Positions 1 to 8,625 of a stretch of 64,000 nt of DNA are shown here, piece by piece. A model generated the notes under the pieces. That model made no database searches, had not been told where the DNA came from, and saw only the letters and a list, made by a program, of their open reading frames with translations. Numbering within the stretch: the stretch's first letter is position 1; every line of letters starts with the position of its first letter. The position numbers were made by a program, and so were the translations under genes. Origin of the DNA: Polyangium mundeleinium (lineage in GTDB: Bacteria; Myxococcota_A; Polyangia; Polyangiales; Polyangiaceae); assembly GCF_028369105.1 (NCBI RefSeq), contig NZ_JAQNDO010000001.1, positions 12,060,501-12,124,500 on the forward strand. Reading direction: 5' to 3'.

Positions 1-1289
1 GAACCCGGCATGTGCAGGAACGCGAGCCGGTTCGCGTCGATCCAGGCGAACCCCGAGAAAAAGCCGCCCTCGGGCGCGCGCTCGTAGAGCGTCTTGCCGT
101 CGTCGAGCGAGACGACGAGCAGGTTGCCCGGGCAATCGCGGCAGGGGCGATCATAAAGCGCGGTCGCCTTGCCGCCCGGCGCGACCTCGGGCGACGAGAA
201 TCGGTGATCCTCGTCGATCCGCAGGCGCCGCGCCTTGCCGTCAGGCTCGACCACGGTGAGCGTCTTCGCCCAGCCGAAGAGGTCCTCCGCGAACACCACG
301 CGCCCGCCGTCCGGCGCAGCCGCCGGATAACTGAAGAGGTGGTACCCGCTCCAGAGGAGCTTTCGCTCGCCGCCGGGCTTTCGCCATTCGAGGGTTTCGA
401 GGCCCGTGATCCACGAGAGGTTCATCGTGCGCGGCGCGACGAACGGCGTGATGTCGGCCGTCTTCACGAGAAACCCGGGCGCGGCCGAACCGCCGAGCGC
501 GTCGTCGGCGCCGAGGGCGCTGTGGTAGGTGACCTTCGCGGGGCCCTTGTCGAACTCCTTGCGGCGCTTCTCCAGGTCCTCGTAGGTGCGCTGCGCGTCG
601 CCGAGGCGGTCGCCGCGGACCTCGACGTATTTCTTCGCCTTGGCGACGTGATCGGCGAGCTTGATGTCGTTGCCCTGGAAAATGCTCTGGAGCGCCGGGT
701 GCTTGACCAGGTGCGGGACGACCTGATCAAAGGCCTGGAGCGCGAGCGTGTCGGCGAGGCGGCGCAAGGCGTCGCCCTTCTGCTTGCCGCCCGCCCAGCC
801 GACGAGGCGGCCGCTCTGCGCGACCTCGTCGCGGACATGGTGAACCTCGAACGAAGCGTCGGCGCGGACCTCGAAGTAGCCTCCTTCCACCGGATGCTCG
901 AGCGTCTCGGGGCTCAACTTCGCCTTGACGACGAACGCGGCGCGGAGCTTCTTCGCGGCGGCCTCGGGGCTCTCGGCCTCGCGCAGGACGTCGAGCACCT
1001 CGGGGTCACCGGCGCGCACGGGCTCGAACCCGATCGCGTCGAGGCGCTGGCAAAGCTCGTTCACGAGCCGGGCCGACGCGCGCGAGCCTTCCCAGAAGTG
1101 CCCGTCGAGATCCACGGCGACGACCACGCGCAGCGGCTCGGGCTCGGCGAGCGAGCGCAGGCCGAAGAAGCCGGCCACGCCCGCGAGCGCGGCGAACACG
1201 CCGATGACAGGCCAGAAGCGGCGCTTGCGGGGGACGAGCTCCGGCGGGATCTCGGTCTCGGTCTCGGCAGGCTCGGCAGGAGTGGTCAT
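1..1289 (-). CDS. Membrane-anchored beta-propeller (TolB/WD40-like) protein, partial
   Basis: The leftward frame is open from an ATG at 1289 to the window edge, so the C-terminus is missing. The N-terminus is acidic and Pro/Glu-rich (about 20 residues), then a basic stop and one hydrophobic segment (about residues 24-44, WPVIGVFAALAGVAGFFGL). A long soluble region follows. The last visible third has repeated DGGRVVFAEDL / PGGKATALYD / LVVSLDDGKTLYE blades typical of TolB or WD40-like propellers, so I infer a periplasmic, inner-membrane-anchored propeller. The middle (about residues 95-200) is charged and helical with no family I recognise. It is divergent from the kinase gene, with a 77-bp gap. 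The coding call is secure from codon usage; the function is not. Confidence 0.75.
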   Translation of the reverse strand, partial: MTTPAEPAETETEIPPELVPRKRRFWPVIGVFAALAGVAGFFGLRSLAEPEPLRVVVAVDLDGHFWEGSRASARLVNELCQRLDAIGFEPVRAGDPEVLDVLREAESPEAAAKKLRAAFVVKAKLSPETLEHPVEGGYFEVRADASFEVHHVRDEVAQSGRLVGWAGGKQKGDALRRLADTLALQAFDQVVPHLVKHPALQSIFQGNDIKLADHVAKAKKYVEVRGDRLGDAQRTYEDLEKRRKEFDKGPAKVTYHSALGADDALGGSAAPGFLVKTADITPFVAPRTMNLSWITGLETLEWRKPGGERKLLWSGYHLFSYPAAAPDGGRVVFAEDLFGWAKTLTVVEPDGKARRLRIDEDHRFSSPEVAPGGKATALYDRPCRDCPGNLLVVSLDDGKTLYERAPEGGFFSGFAWIDANRLAFLHMPG

Positions 1290-1333
1290 GGCCGTCGTTC
1301 GCGCATAACCTCGCGGCGGGCCGGAGGCAATGG

Positions 1334-1339
1334 TAGCGT
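1334..1339 (+). promoter_or_regulatory. Candidate -10 element of the kinase-AAA-TPR gene
   Basis: The hexamer TAGCGT (preceded by GG) fits the TAnnnT-like pattern seen before many starts in this window. A transcript starting 6-7 nt downstream would have a leader of about 20 nt carrying a GGAGGGGGG ribosome site just before the ATG at 1367. Confidence 0.4.
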
Positions 1340-1366
1340 TGCGCGTCCGCGTCGGAGGGGGGACCT

Positions 1367-4300
1367 ATGCTCGTGATCGGGGAGACCCTGGGGGGGCGGT
1401 ACGATCTCGTGCGGCTCGCGGGGACTGGCGGAATGGGGGAGATCTACGAAGCGCGCGAGCACTCGACGGGCAAGCGGCTCGCCGTGAAGGTGCTCCGGGC
1501 CGGCCGGGACGATGCGGCCGCGCGCTTCGAGCGGGAGACGGCGATCCTGTCCACGTCGTCGCACCCGCATATCGTGCAGTACGTGGCGCGCGGGGTGCTG
1601 CCCTCGGGAGAGCCTTGGCTCGTGATGGAATGGCTCGAGGGGGAGGACCTCGCGAGCCGCCTCGGGCGGGGTCCGCTCGGCATCGCCGAGGGCGTTCGAT
1701 TGCTCCGCGCCGCGGCCGAGGCGCTCGGCGCCATGCACGCGCGCGGCGTCGTCCATCGGGACATCAAGCCGGGCAACCTGTTCCTCGTCGGCGGGCGCAT
1801 CGAGGGATTGAAGGTGCTCGATTTCGGCATTGCCCAGCTCCCCGGGGCCTCGCGGCTCACGGACACGGGGTTGATCCTCGGGACCCCCGGGTACATGGCC
1901 CCCGAGCAAGCGAGGGATCGCGAGGGGGTGGGCGCGGGGGCCGACGTCTTTTCGCTGGGCGCGGTCCTCTTCGAATGCCTGACCGGACAGCGCGCGTTTC
2001 CGGGGGCGACGTTCCTCGCCGTCCTGAGCAAGACGCTCTTCGACGAACCCCCGCGGCTGCGGCAGCTCGTCCCTCGGGCGCCGGAGGGGCTCGAAGCGCT
2101 CGTCGCGCGAATGCTTTCGAAACACCCGGAGGACCGGCCGGCGGATGGGCGGGCCGTCGCCGCGGCCCTCTCGACGTCGTGGCTCGTGGACGACGCCCCG
2201 ACGCCGGAGCGCCCCCGGAGCGCGATCACCGGAAGCGAGCGGCGCACGGTCGTGCGGCGACAGATCGCGGAGGGCCCGCGTTTGCTCCTCGGAAAGCCGA
2301 CGCCGTACGTGGGCCGGGAGCGCGACCTCGCGCTGGCCTTGCAGCTCTTCGACGAATGCGTGGAGGACGGTGTCGCGCACGGCGTGCTCGTCGTGGCGCC
2401 CCCGGGCATGGGCAAATCGCGCCTGGCCCACGAGCTCGTGCGGGAGCTCCGCGCGCGGACCAAGCCTCCTTCGACGCTTGGGGGCTCCGCTCGGACGAGC
2501 CGAGCTGCGCCCCCAAACCCCCCGTCGATCTGGAACGTGCGCGCCGATCCGCTCCGGCAAAGCTCGGCGCTCGGCCTCCTCGGGCAGGCCCTCCGCGGCG
2601 CGTGCGGGCTTCGCGAAGGTCAGCCGCTCGAAGCGCGGAGGGAGGCGCTGCTCGCGCGCATCACCGAGCGAATGGGCCCCGCGGGGCGACCCGTGGCCGA
2701 GGTGCTCGGCGAGATCACCTCCACGCCGTTTCCCGACGCGGAGAGCGCGCCGCTCCGCGAGGCGCGCAAGAACGCCCAGCTCCTCGCCGATCGCATCCAG
2801 GACGCCTGGCTCTCCTTCCTGCAAGCCGAATGCAGCGCGGCGCCGGTGCTGCTCTTGCTCGACGATCTGCAATGGAGCGATCGGCCGACGGTGCAGCTCG
2901 TGGACGCCGCGCTGCGGGAAGGCCAGCGCTCTCCGCTCTTCGTGCTCGCGCTGGCGAGGCCGGAGGTCCACGACGTCTTTCCGAACCTCTGGTCGAAGCG
3001 GCGCTTGTACGAGCTCCGGCTCCGCAAGCTCGGCCCGAAGGCGAGCGAAGAGCTCGTCCGGCACGTGCTCGGCGACGCGGCCCCCGAGGAGACCGTCACG
3101 CGGATCTGCGCCCTCTCCGACGGCAATGCGTTTTACCTGGAGGAGCTCATCCGCGCGGCGGAGGAGAAGCAGACCACGCTCCCGGCGACCGTGGTGTCGA
3201 TGGTGCAATCGAGGCTCACGCAGCTCGACGGCCCGGCGCGGCATATCTTGCGGGCGGCGAGCGTCTTCGGGGAGACGTTCTGGGCCGGAGGCGTCGCGGC
3301 CTTGCTCGGCGCGAGCCTCCACGCGTCCGAGATGCACGAAGCGTTTTCGCGGCTCGTGGACGGCGAGCTCGTCGCAAAGGCGCGCGAAAGCCGGTTCCCC
3401 GGCGAGGAAGAATTCCGCTTTCACCACGCGCTGCTCCGCGAAGGCGCGTATTCGATGCTCCTCGGCGAGGATCGGGCGCTCGGCCACCTCCTCGCCGGAG
3501 AATGGCTCGAACGGCACGGCGAGCAGGAGCCGACGGTGCTGGCCGAGCATTTCGAGCGCGGCGGCGACCTCGAACGCGCCTGCCATTACCACGCCCGCGC
3601 GGCCGAGCGGTCGTTCGCGCATTTCGATCTGGATGGCGTCCTCGTTCATGTGGAGCGCGGGGTCTCGTGCGGGGCGACCGGCGAGGTGCTGCTCACGCTC
3701 CGGAGCTGGCAGCTCATGGCGCACAATTTCCGCGGGAGCTTCACGGAGGAGGTGATTCGCCTGGCCGAGGAGGCGCGGGCGAAGGCGAGGCCTGGCAGCT
3801 CCGCGTGGTACCGGATGACCCACGTCTTGTGCTCCCATTGCATGTTCACCGGCCAGCGGGAGTACGCCATCACGCTCGCGAGGGAGATCGCCGCGACCTC
3901 ACCCGACACCTCGGCGCGCCCCGTCGTGATGGAGCTCCTCGTGATCGTCGTCGGGGGACTGGCCGCGGTCGGCGAGGGCTCGATTGCGCGCGACATGATC
4001 GACTACTTGCAGCGCGTGGAGGATCGTTTGGAGGAGACAGACCTCCTCGAGCGCTGCCATGCCTGGCAAACCCGAGCGTGGTACCTCATGGTGCGGGACC
4101 AGGATCCCTGGAAGAGCCTCGTCCTCTTCCGGAAGGCCGCCGCGGGCTTCACGGAGGTGGGGGACCTCCGGCAAAAGGTGTTCGTGGAGAATGGGGCCAC
4201 GGTCATGCTGTTCTGGATGGGGCAGCGCGAGGCGAGCATCGAGGACGCACGAAAGACGCTGGCGCTCGCCCAGCGCGTGCAGGATCCGCTCGTGCGGGCG

Positions 4301-4864
4301 TACGCCCAAAGCACGCTCCAATGGGCCCTGCTCGAGGACGCCCCGCATATCGAGGAGCTGAAAGGCCTCTCGCGCGAGAACATCCACGTCTACCCCGGGC
4401 CCAGCCTGTTCTCGGCGTTCGCCCACATCTGCCTTGCGAGCACCGCGCTCCACGAGGGCGACCTCGCGAGCGCCGAAGCGGAGGCCCGCATGGCACGGGA
4501 CAACCTGACGACGATGCCGAGTTATCGTCTGCTCGCGTCGTCGTACCTGGTCACGGCGCTCCTCCGGCAGGGGCGCGCGGCCGAGGCGCGTGAAATCGCC
4601 GAGCAGGACCTCGGGCTGCTCGCGGGGCGCGGGAGCACGGGCATCGGCGAGAGTCGATTTCGTCTGGCCGTGGTGGAGGCCCGGTGGGCCACGGGAGATA
4701 CGGAGGCCGCGCGCGAGGCATGCATCGAGGCGAGGGAGCTGCTCGTCACGACGGCAGCGCGCATCGAGGATCCCAAATTCCGACGGAGCTATTCGGAGGA
4801 CGTGCCGGCGCATCGGAGGACGCTCGCGCTCGCGGAGGAGCTCGGCCTCGGGGAGGCGCCTTGA
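1367..4864 (+). CDS. Ser/Thr protein kinase fused to AAA ATPase and TPR-like region (PknK-like)
   Basis: This 1165-aa protein starts at an ATG preceded by GGAGGGGGG. Residues 10-270 are a complete Hanks-type kinase: glycine loop GTGGMGEIYEA, VAIK-equivalent LAVKVL, catalytic HRDIKPGN, DFG, and the GTPGYMAPE activation segment. From about residue 310 (YVGRERDLALAL) there is an AAA-16-type ATPase with Walker A PPGMGKS near residue 345 and Walker B-like LLLLDDLQWSD near 497. The remainder (about 600-1165) is helical TPR-like repeat. This architecture is the PknK-like signalling STAND regulator common in myxobacteria; the substrate is unknown. Residues about 371-386 are encoded by a palindromic repeat and look like an in-frame insertion between the ATPase strand and the conserved VRADP segment. 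The stop overlaps the TTG start of the P-type ATPase gene, so the two are probably translated together. Confidence 0.9.
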   Translation: MLVIGETLGGRYDLVRLAGTGGMGEIYEAREHSTGKRLAVKVLRAGRDDAAARFERETAILSTSSHPHIVQYVARGVLPSGEPWLVMEWLEGEDLASRLGRGPLGIAEGVRLLRAAAEALGAMHARGVVHRDIKPGNLFLVGGRIEGLKVLDFGIAQLPGASRLTDTGLILGTPGYMAPEQARDREGVGAGADVFSLGAVLFECLTGQRAFPGATFLAVLSKTLFDEPPRLRQLVPRAPEGLEALVARMLSKHPEDRPADGRAVAAALSTSWLVDDAPTPERPRSAITGSERRTVVRRQIAEGPRLLLGKPTPYVGRERDLALALQLFDECVEDGVAHGVLVVAPPGMGKSRLAHELVRELRARTKPPSTLGGSARTSRAAPPNPPSIWNVRADPLRQSSALGLLGQALRGACGLREGQPLEARREALLARITERMGPAGRPVAEVLGEITSTPFPDAESAPLREARKNAQLLADRIQDAWLSFLQAECSAAPVLLLLDDLQWSDRPTVQLVDAALREGQRSPLFVLALARPEVHDVFPNLWSKRRLYELRLRKLGPKASEELVRHVLGDAAPEETVTRICALSDGNAFYLEELIRAAEEKQTTLPATVVSMVQSRLTQLDGPARHILRAASVFGETFWAGGVAALLGASLHASEMHEAFSRLVDGELVAKARESRFPGEEEFRFHHALLREGAYSMLLGEDRALGHLLAGEWLERHGEQEPTVLAEHFERGGDLERACHYHARAAERSFAHFDLDGVLVHVERGVSCGATGEVLLTLRSWQLMAHNFRGSFTEEVIRLAEEARAKARPGSSAWYRMTHVLCSHCMFTGQREYAITLAREIAATSPDTSARPVVMELLVIVVGGLAAVGEGSIARDMIDYLQRVEDRLEETDLLERCHAWQTRAWYLMVRDQDPWKSLVLFRKAAAGFTEVGDLRQKVFVENGATVMLFWMGQREASIEDARKTLALAQRVQDPLVRAYAQSTLQWALLEDAPHIEELKGLSRENIHVYPGPSLFSAFAHICLASTALHEGDLASAEAEARMARDNLTTMPSYRLLASSYLVTALLRQGRAAEAREIAEQDLGLLAGRGSTGIGESRFRLAVVEARWATGDTEAAREACIEARELLVTTAARIEDPKFRRSYSEDVPAHRRTLALAEELGLGEAP
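2480..2523 (+). repeat. Imperfect palindromic repeat, copy A (inside the kinase gene)
   Basis: The 35-nt core at 2480-2514 has arms GGGGGCTCCGCTCGG and CCGAGCTGCGCCCCC around a short loop, followed by AAACCCCCC. The reverse complement of 37668-37710 carries the same core with about four or five substitutions. Here it is read in frame as part of a run GGSARTSRAAPPNPP. Confidence 0.7.
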
Positions 4865-7335
4865 ACACGGACGAGGGGCTCTCGCAGGCCGAAGCGTCGA
4901 GGCGACTCGCCCTCCACGGGCGCAACGTGCTCCGCGGGGCCAAACGCCGCTCCGCCGTCGTGGAGCTCCTCGCGCGATTCAAGAACCCGCTCATTCTCCT
5001 TTTGCTCGCGGCGTGTGTCGTCTCGGCGGTGACGGGGGACCTCGGGAGCTCGACGATCATCATGGTCATCGTCGTGCTCAGCGTGGTGCTCGATTTCGTG
5101 CAGGAGCACCGCGCGGGCCGGGCGGCCGAGCAGCTGCGCAAAGCGACGCGGGTCCACGCGACCGTCGTGCGGGACGGCGCGGCGCGCGAAGTGCCCACCG
5201 AGGAGATCGTGCCCGGCGACGTCGTGCTCCTCGCAGCCGGGGACCTCGTCCCCGCCGATGGAACGTTGCTCGAAGCGCGCGACCTCTTCGTCAACCAGGC
5301 GCTCCTGACAGGCGAGCCTTATCCCGTGGAAAAACACCCCGGGCCGAGCGCGGACGCCACGAACGCGGACGGCGCCACGGCCGAGGTCTTCATGGGCACG
5401 TCCGTGATCAGCGGCAGCGGCAAGGCCGTGATCACGCAGACGGGGTCGAACACGGCGGTCGGCAAGATCGGCGTCGCGCTGACGAGACAGCCGCCGCCCA
5501 CGGCCTTCGAGCTCGGCACGCGGAATTTCGGCCTGCTCATCCTGCGCCTGGCGATGTGGATGGTGCTGTTCGTGCTGCTCGTGAACCTCGTCCGCGAGCG
5601 CACGTGGCTCACGTCGTTCATGTTCGCGATTGCACTCGCGGTGGGCCTCACGCCGGAGCTGCTCCCCATGGTCGTCTCGGTGACCCTGGCGCGCGGCGCG
5701 CTGCGAATGTCGAAAAAGAAGGTGCTCGTCAAGCGGCTCTCGGCCATTCACGACCTCGGGAGCATGGACGTGCTCTGCACGGACAAGACGGGGACCCTGA
5801 CCGAAGCGCGCATTCGCCTGGAAAAGCACCTCGACCCGCAGGGTCGCGACAGCCCGCGGGTGCTCGCGCTCGCCTATCTCAACAGCTATTTCGAGTCGGG
5901 CCTCCGGAGCCCGCTCGACGACGCGATCCTGCGGCGCGAGCCGGTCGACATCGGGGGCTGGGAGAAGCTCGACGAGGTGCCGTTCGATTTCGAGCGCCGG
6001 CGCATCTCGGTGCTGGTCCGGCGAAACGGAGACACGCGGCTCGTCGTGAAGGGCGCGTTCGAGGAGATCCTGCGGCTCTCGACGCATTACGAGGGGAACG
6101 GTCCCGACGACGTGCGTCCCCTCGACGCGGCGGCGCGGCGCGCGTTCTTCGAGCGATTCGAGGACCTCGGGCGGGAGGGATACCGCGTGCTCGGGATCGC
6201 CTGGAAGGCGGAGGCCGCCGATTGCCGGCACGTGGTCATCGACGACGAGACGGAGCTCGTCTTCGCGGGCTTCGCGGCCTTCGAGGATCCGCCGAAGGAG
6301 AGCGCGGGCGCGGCGCTCCGGGCGCTGCGCGACGCGGGCGTGTCCGTGGTGATCGTGACGGGGGACAACGAGCACGTGGCCACGCACGTGTGCCAAAAGC
6401 TCGGCGTTCCGGTGCGTGGTTGCCTGACGGGGACGGAGCTCGACGAGCTCGACGTGCACGCGCTCGGGGCGCGCGTGGAGAGCGTGAACCTGTTTTGCCG
6501 GCTGAACCCGACGCAAAAGAACCGGGTGATCCTCGCCTTGAAGAAACGAGGGCGGGTGGTCGGGTATCTCGGCGACGGGATCAACGACGCGCCGTCGTTG
6601 CATTCGGCGGACGTGGGGATCTCGGTCGACAGCGCGGTGGACGTGGCGAAGGAGGCGGCGGACATCCTGCTGCTCGAACGGGACCTCTCGGTGGTGGCGG
6701 AGGGGATCTTCGAGGGGCGTCGGACGCTCGGCAACATCCTCAAATACATCCTGATGGGGACGAGCTCGAACTTCGGCAACATGTTCAGCATGGCCGGCGC
6801 GTCGCTCTTCCTGCCCTTCCTGCCGATGTTGCCGGCGCAGATCCTCTTGAACAACTTTCTGTACGACCTCTCGGAGCTGCCCATCCCGACGGACCGGGTG
6901 GACGAGGACTTCGTGGCCCGCCCGCACCGGTGGGACATGCCGTTCATTCGTCACTTCATGCTGGTGATCGGGCCGGTGAGCTCGATCTTCGATTTTGCCG
7001 CGTTCGCGTTGCTCTTGTACTTGTTCCAAGGAGACGAGCGGCTGTTCCAGACGGGCTGGTTCGTCGAATCGCTGGCGACGCAGGTGCTCGTGATTTTCGT
7101 GATCCGGACGCAAGGCAGCGCGCTGCGGGGAAGGCCGAGCCGGGCGCTCCTCGGGACGAGCCTTTTGGTGGTGGCGCTGGCGTTGTTCCTTCCCTTCACA
7201 TCGCTCGGGGCGAAGGTGGGCTTCGCGCCGCTGCCGCCGGTGTTTTTCGTGCTGCTGGTGCCGCTCGTGGCGGCGTATCTGGTGACCGTGGAGGTGGTGA
7301 AGCGGTGGTTTTATCGGCGGTTCGGGTGGGCTTGA
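4861..7335 (+). CDS. mgtA: MgtA-like P-type (P3B) cation-transporting ATPase
   Basis: This is an 824-aa membrane pump, probably for Mg2+ uptake. The phosphorylation motif CTDKTGTLT lies near residue 308, followed by the nucleotide-binding domain, the GDGINDAPS hinge near 575, and the C-terminal stretch NFGNMFSMAGASLFLPFLP, which is diagnostic of the MgtA/MgtB subgroup. About ten membrane helices are visible. I chose the TTG at 4861 because its TTGA overlaps the kinase stop, GGGGAGG sits just upstream, and the first residues (NTDEGLSQAEASRRL) match the family's N-terminal domain. An in-frame ATG at 4684 would add a low-complexity Arg/Gly tail lying inside the kinase gene. The long regulatory N-terminus of enterobacterial MgtA is shortened. 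Coupling to the kinase suggests the kinase may control the pump; this is inference. Confidence 0.9.
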   Translation: MNTDEGLSQAEASRRLALHGRNVLRGAKRRSAVVELLARFKNPLILLLLAACVVSAVTGDLGSSTIIMVIVVLSVVLDFVQEHRAGRAAEQLRKATRVHATVVRDGAAREVPTEEIVPGDVVLLAAGDLVPADGTLLEARDLFVNQALLTGEPYPVEKHPGPSADATNADGATAEVFMGTSVISGSGKAVITQTGSNTAVGKIGVALTRQPPPTAFELGTRNFGLLILRLAMWMVLFVLLVNLVRERTWLTSFMFAIALAVGLTPELLPMVVSVTLARGALRMSKKKVLVKRLSAIHDLGSMDVLCTDKTGTLTEARIRLEKHLDPQGRDSPRVLALAYLNSYFESGLRSPLDDAILRREPVDIGGWEKLDEVPFDFERRRISVLVRRNGDTRLVVKGAFEEILRLSTHYEGNGPDDVRPLDAAARRAFFERFEDLGREGYRVLGIAWKAEAADCRHVVIDDETELVFAGFAAFEDPPKESAGAALRALRDAGVSVVIVTGDNEHVATHVCQKLGVPVRGCLTGTELDELDVHALGARVESVNLFCRLNPTQKNRVILALKKRGRVVGYLGDGINDAPSLHSADVGISVDSAVDVAKEAADILLLERDLSVVAEGIFEGRRTLGNILKYILMGTSSNFGNMFSMAGASLFLPFLPMLPAQILLNNFLYDLSELPIPTDRVDEDFVARPHRWDMPFIRHFMLVIGPVSSIFDFAAFALLLYLFQGDERLFQTGWFVESLATQVLVIFVIRTQGSALRGRPSRALLGTSLLVVALALFLPFTSLGAKVGFAPLPPVFFVLLVPLVAAYLVTVEVVKRWFYRRFGWA

Positions 7336-7433
7336 GAGGCCGCCGCTCGACGGGGTGACGTGTGGTTTCCGTACGTCGCGGGGCCGTTCGCCCTGGCATG
7401 CGAGCTGCCCTTCGAGGGAGGGGGGAACGTACG

Positions 7434-7718
7434 ATGACCAAAAAACGAATGTTCATGGCCCTCCTGGCCGGCGCGAGCGTGCTGCTCGTCGCGACCCTCG
7501 GGAACGCGCTGCCCGCCTACAGGATCATGCGATACTATTATTCCTCCAGCAGTTATACGACCGTCGTGGGGCGCGAGACGGTCATCACCTGCTACGGCGT
7601 GCCAAGGGGCAACACGCTGCGCGGGATACGCACGAACCATATCTGCGAGATCGAGATCTGGTGCGGGGCAGGAAGCCCTCCCTCGCCCCCGGAGCGGATC
7701 TGCGAGAGCGTCGATTGA
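7434..7718 (+). CDS. Small secreted protein, DUF6289-like
   Basis: A 94-aa protein with a clear signal peptide (MTKKRMFMALLAGASVLLVATLGNA, probable cleavage near residue 25). The mature part is short and Tyr/Ser-rich (RYYYSSSSYTTVVG) with two cysteines (ITCYG and EIWCGAG). The pattern YYYSSSSYTTVVG resembles the DUF6289 family of small secreted proteins, which I recall only approximately. The start is the ATG after GAGGGAGGGGGGAAC; an upstream in-frame start at 7362 would bury the signal peptide. It stands alone about 100 bp after the P-type ATPase. The function is unknown. Confidence 0.7.
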   Translation: MTKKRMFMALLAGASVLLVATLGNALPAYRIMRYYYSSSSYTTVVGRETVITCYGVPRGNTLRGIRTNHICEIEIWCGAGSPPSPPERICESVD

Positions 7719-7779
7719 CGTGGGCGTTTCGCGGCGCGGCCGAGCGGTACGGATTCCGAGCCCCCATGGAGCAGGGCGG

Positions 7780-8547
7780 TCAGGAAGGCATGTTGAGCAC
7801 GAGCCGCAGGCCGGCGTCGTATTCGTCGAGCCTTCGCAAGTGGCCATGGCGTGCGTCCCAGGTACCGTCTTCGAGATCGCGGCGCACCGCGGTCACCACG
7901 CGATGCACGACCGCGGGTTCCATCCGGGCGAAACCGGAGGTGGCATTGCGCGCCCCCTCATCGAGCACCCGCTCGGGATGCGCCCAGAACGACATCAACG
8001 TCCAGTCGGAGGTATCGCGAGGAATGGGCATCACCACGATCTCGGTGCGGCCGCCGAGCCAGGCGGCGAGCTGTGCGGGGCGGGGGAAGGTCCGATGGTC
8101 GAGCGCCGCGACCTCGGGCAGATAATCGGCCATCAGCCACATCGCGCCGCTCACCTCCGGATCACAGGTGACGATGACGACCGGCCCTGTCGCGACCCGT
8201 CGCATCTCGCGGACGCCCTGCTCCCGCCCTTCGTCCCAGTGGTGGAGGGACAAGACGGTCATGGCCGCGTCGACGCTGCCATCACGCAGCGGCAGCGAAT
8301 CGGCCGTCGCCCGAATCGCGGGGGCGAGCTCGCGCGGGCGCTGTCCGGCCATGACATCACTCGGCTCGATGGCCATCACGTGGCGGTCGCGCGGCTCATA
8401 CGACCCGGCCCCCGCGCCGACATTGACGACGGTCCGTGCAGGGCCGAGCGCCGCCAGGATGCGATCACGGAGGCGCGGGTCTTCCTTGCGGGTATGGGCG
8501 TAGCCCTGGCCGATGTGGTCGTAACGTGGTGTGGAAAGGGGGGGCAT
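7780..8547 (-). CDS. Class I SAM-dependent methyltransferase
   Basis: A 255-aa Rossmann-fold methyltransferase. Motif I is VVNVGAGAGSYEP (about residues 39-51), the acidic motif II residue is in VMAIEPS, and the post-motif region reads LPLRDGSVDAAMTVLSLHHW. This is the UbiE/methyltransf_11 style of small-molecule methyltransferase. The N-terminus (YDHIGQGYAHTRKEDPRL) matches the usual start of stand-alone members. The substrate cannot be told from the sequence. It lies 78 bp downstream of the NTPase/TPR pair on the same strand, so it could be in that transcript, but I see no functional link. Confidence 0.88.
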   Translation of the reverse strand: MPPLSTPRYDHIGQGYAHTRKEDPRLRDRILAALGPARTVVNVGAGAGSYEPRDRHVMAIEPSDVMAGQRPRELAPAIRATADSLPLRDGSVDAAMTVLSLHHWDEGREQGVREMRRVATGPVVIVTCDPEVSGAMWLMADYLPEVAALDHRTFPRPAQLAAWLGGRTEIVVMPIPRDTSDWTLMSFWAHPERVLDEGARNATSGFARMEPAVVHRVVTAVRRDLEDGTWDARHGHLRRLDEYDAGLRLVLNMPS

Positions 8548-8625
8548 GGCGGTCGTTCACGGGGGGTTACTACCACCTCCTCGCGGGTGCAACGTCCGGT
8601 GCGCCCCGGCCAGATGCTTTCCTTC

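Noticed and set aside
1286-3838. 850-codon open frame antisense to the kinase
   Set aside because: Composition is Arg/Glu/Pro-rich with no domain, and the sense strand encodes a full kinase-AAA protein.
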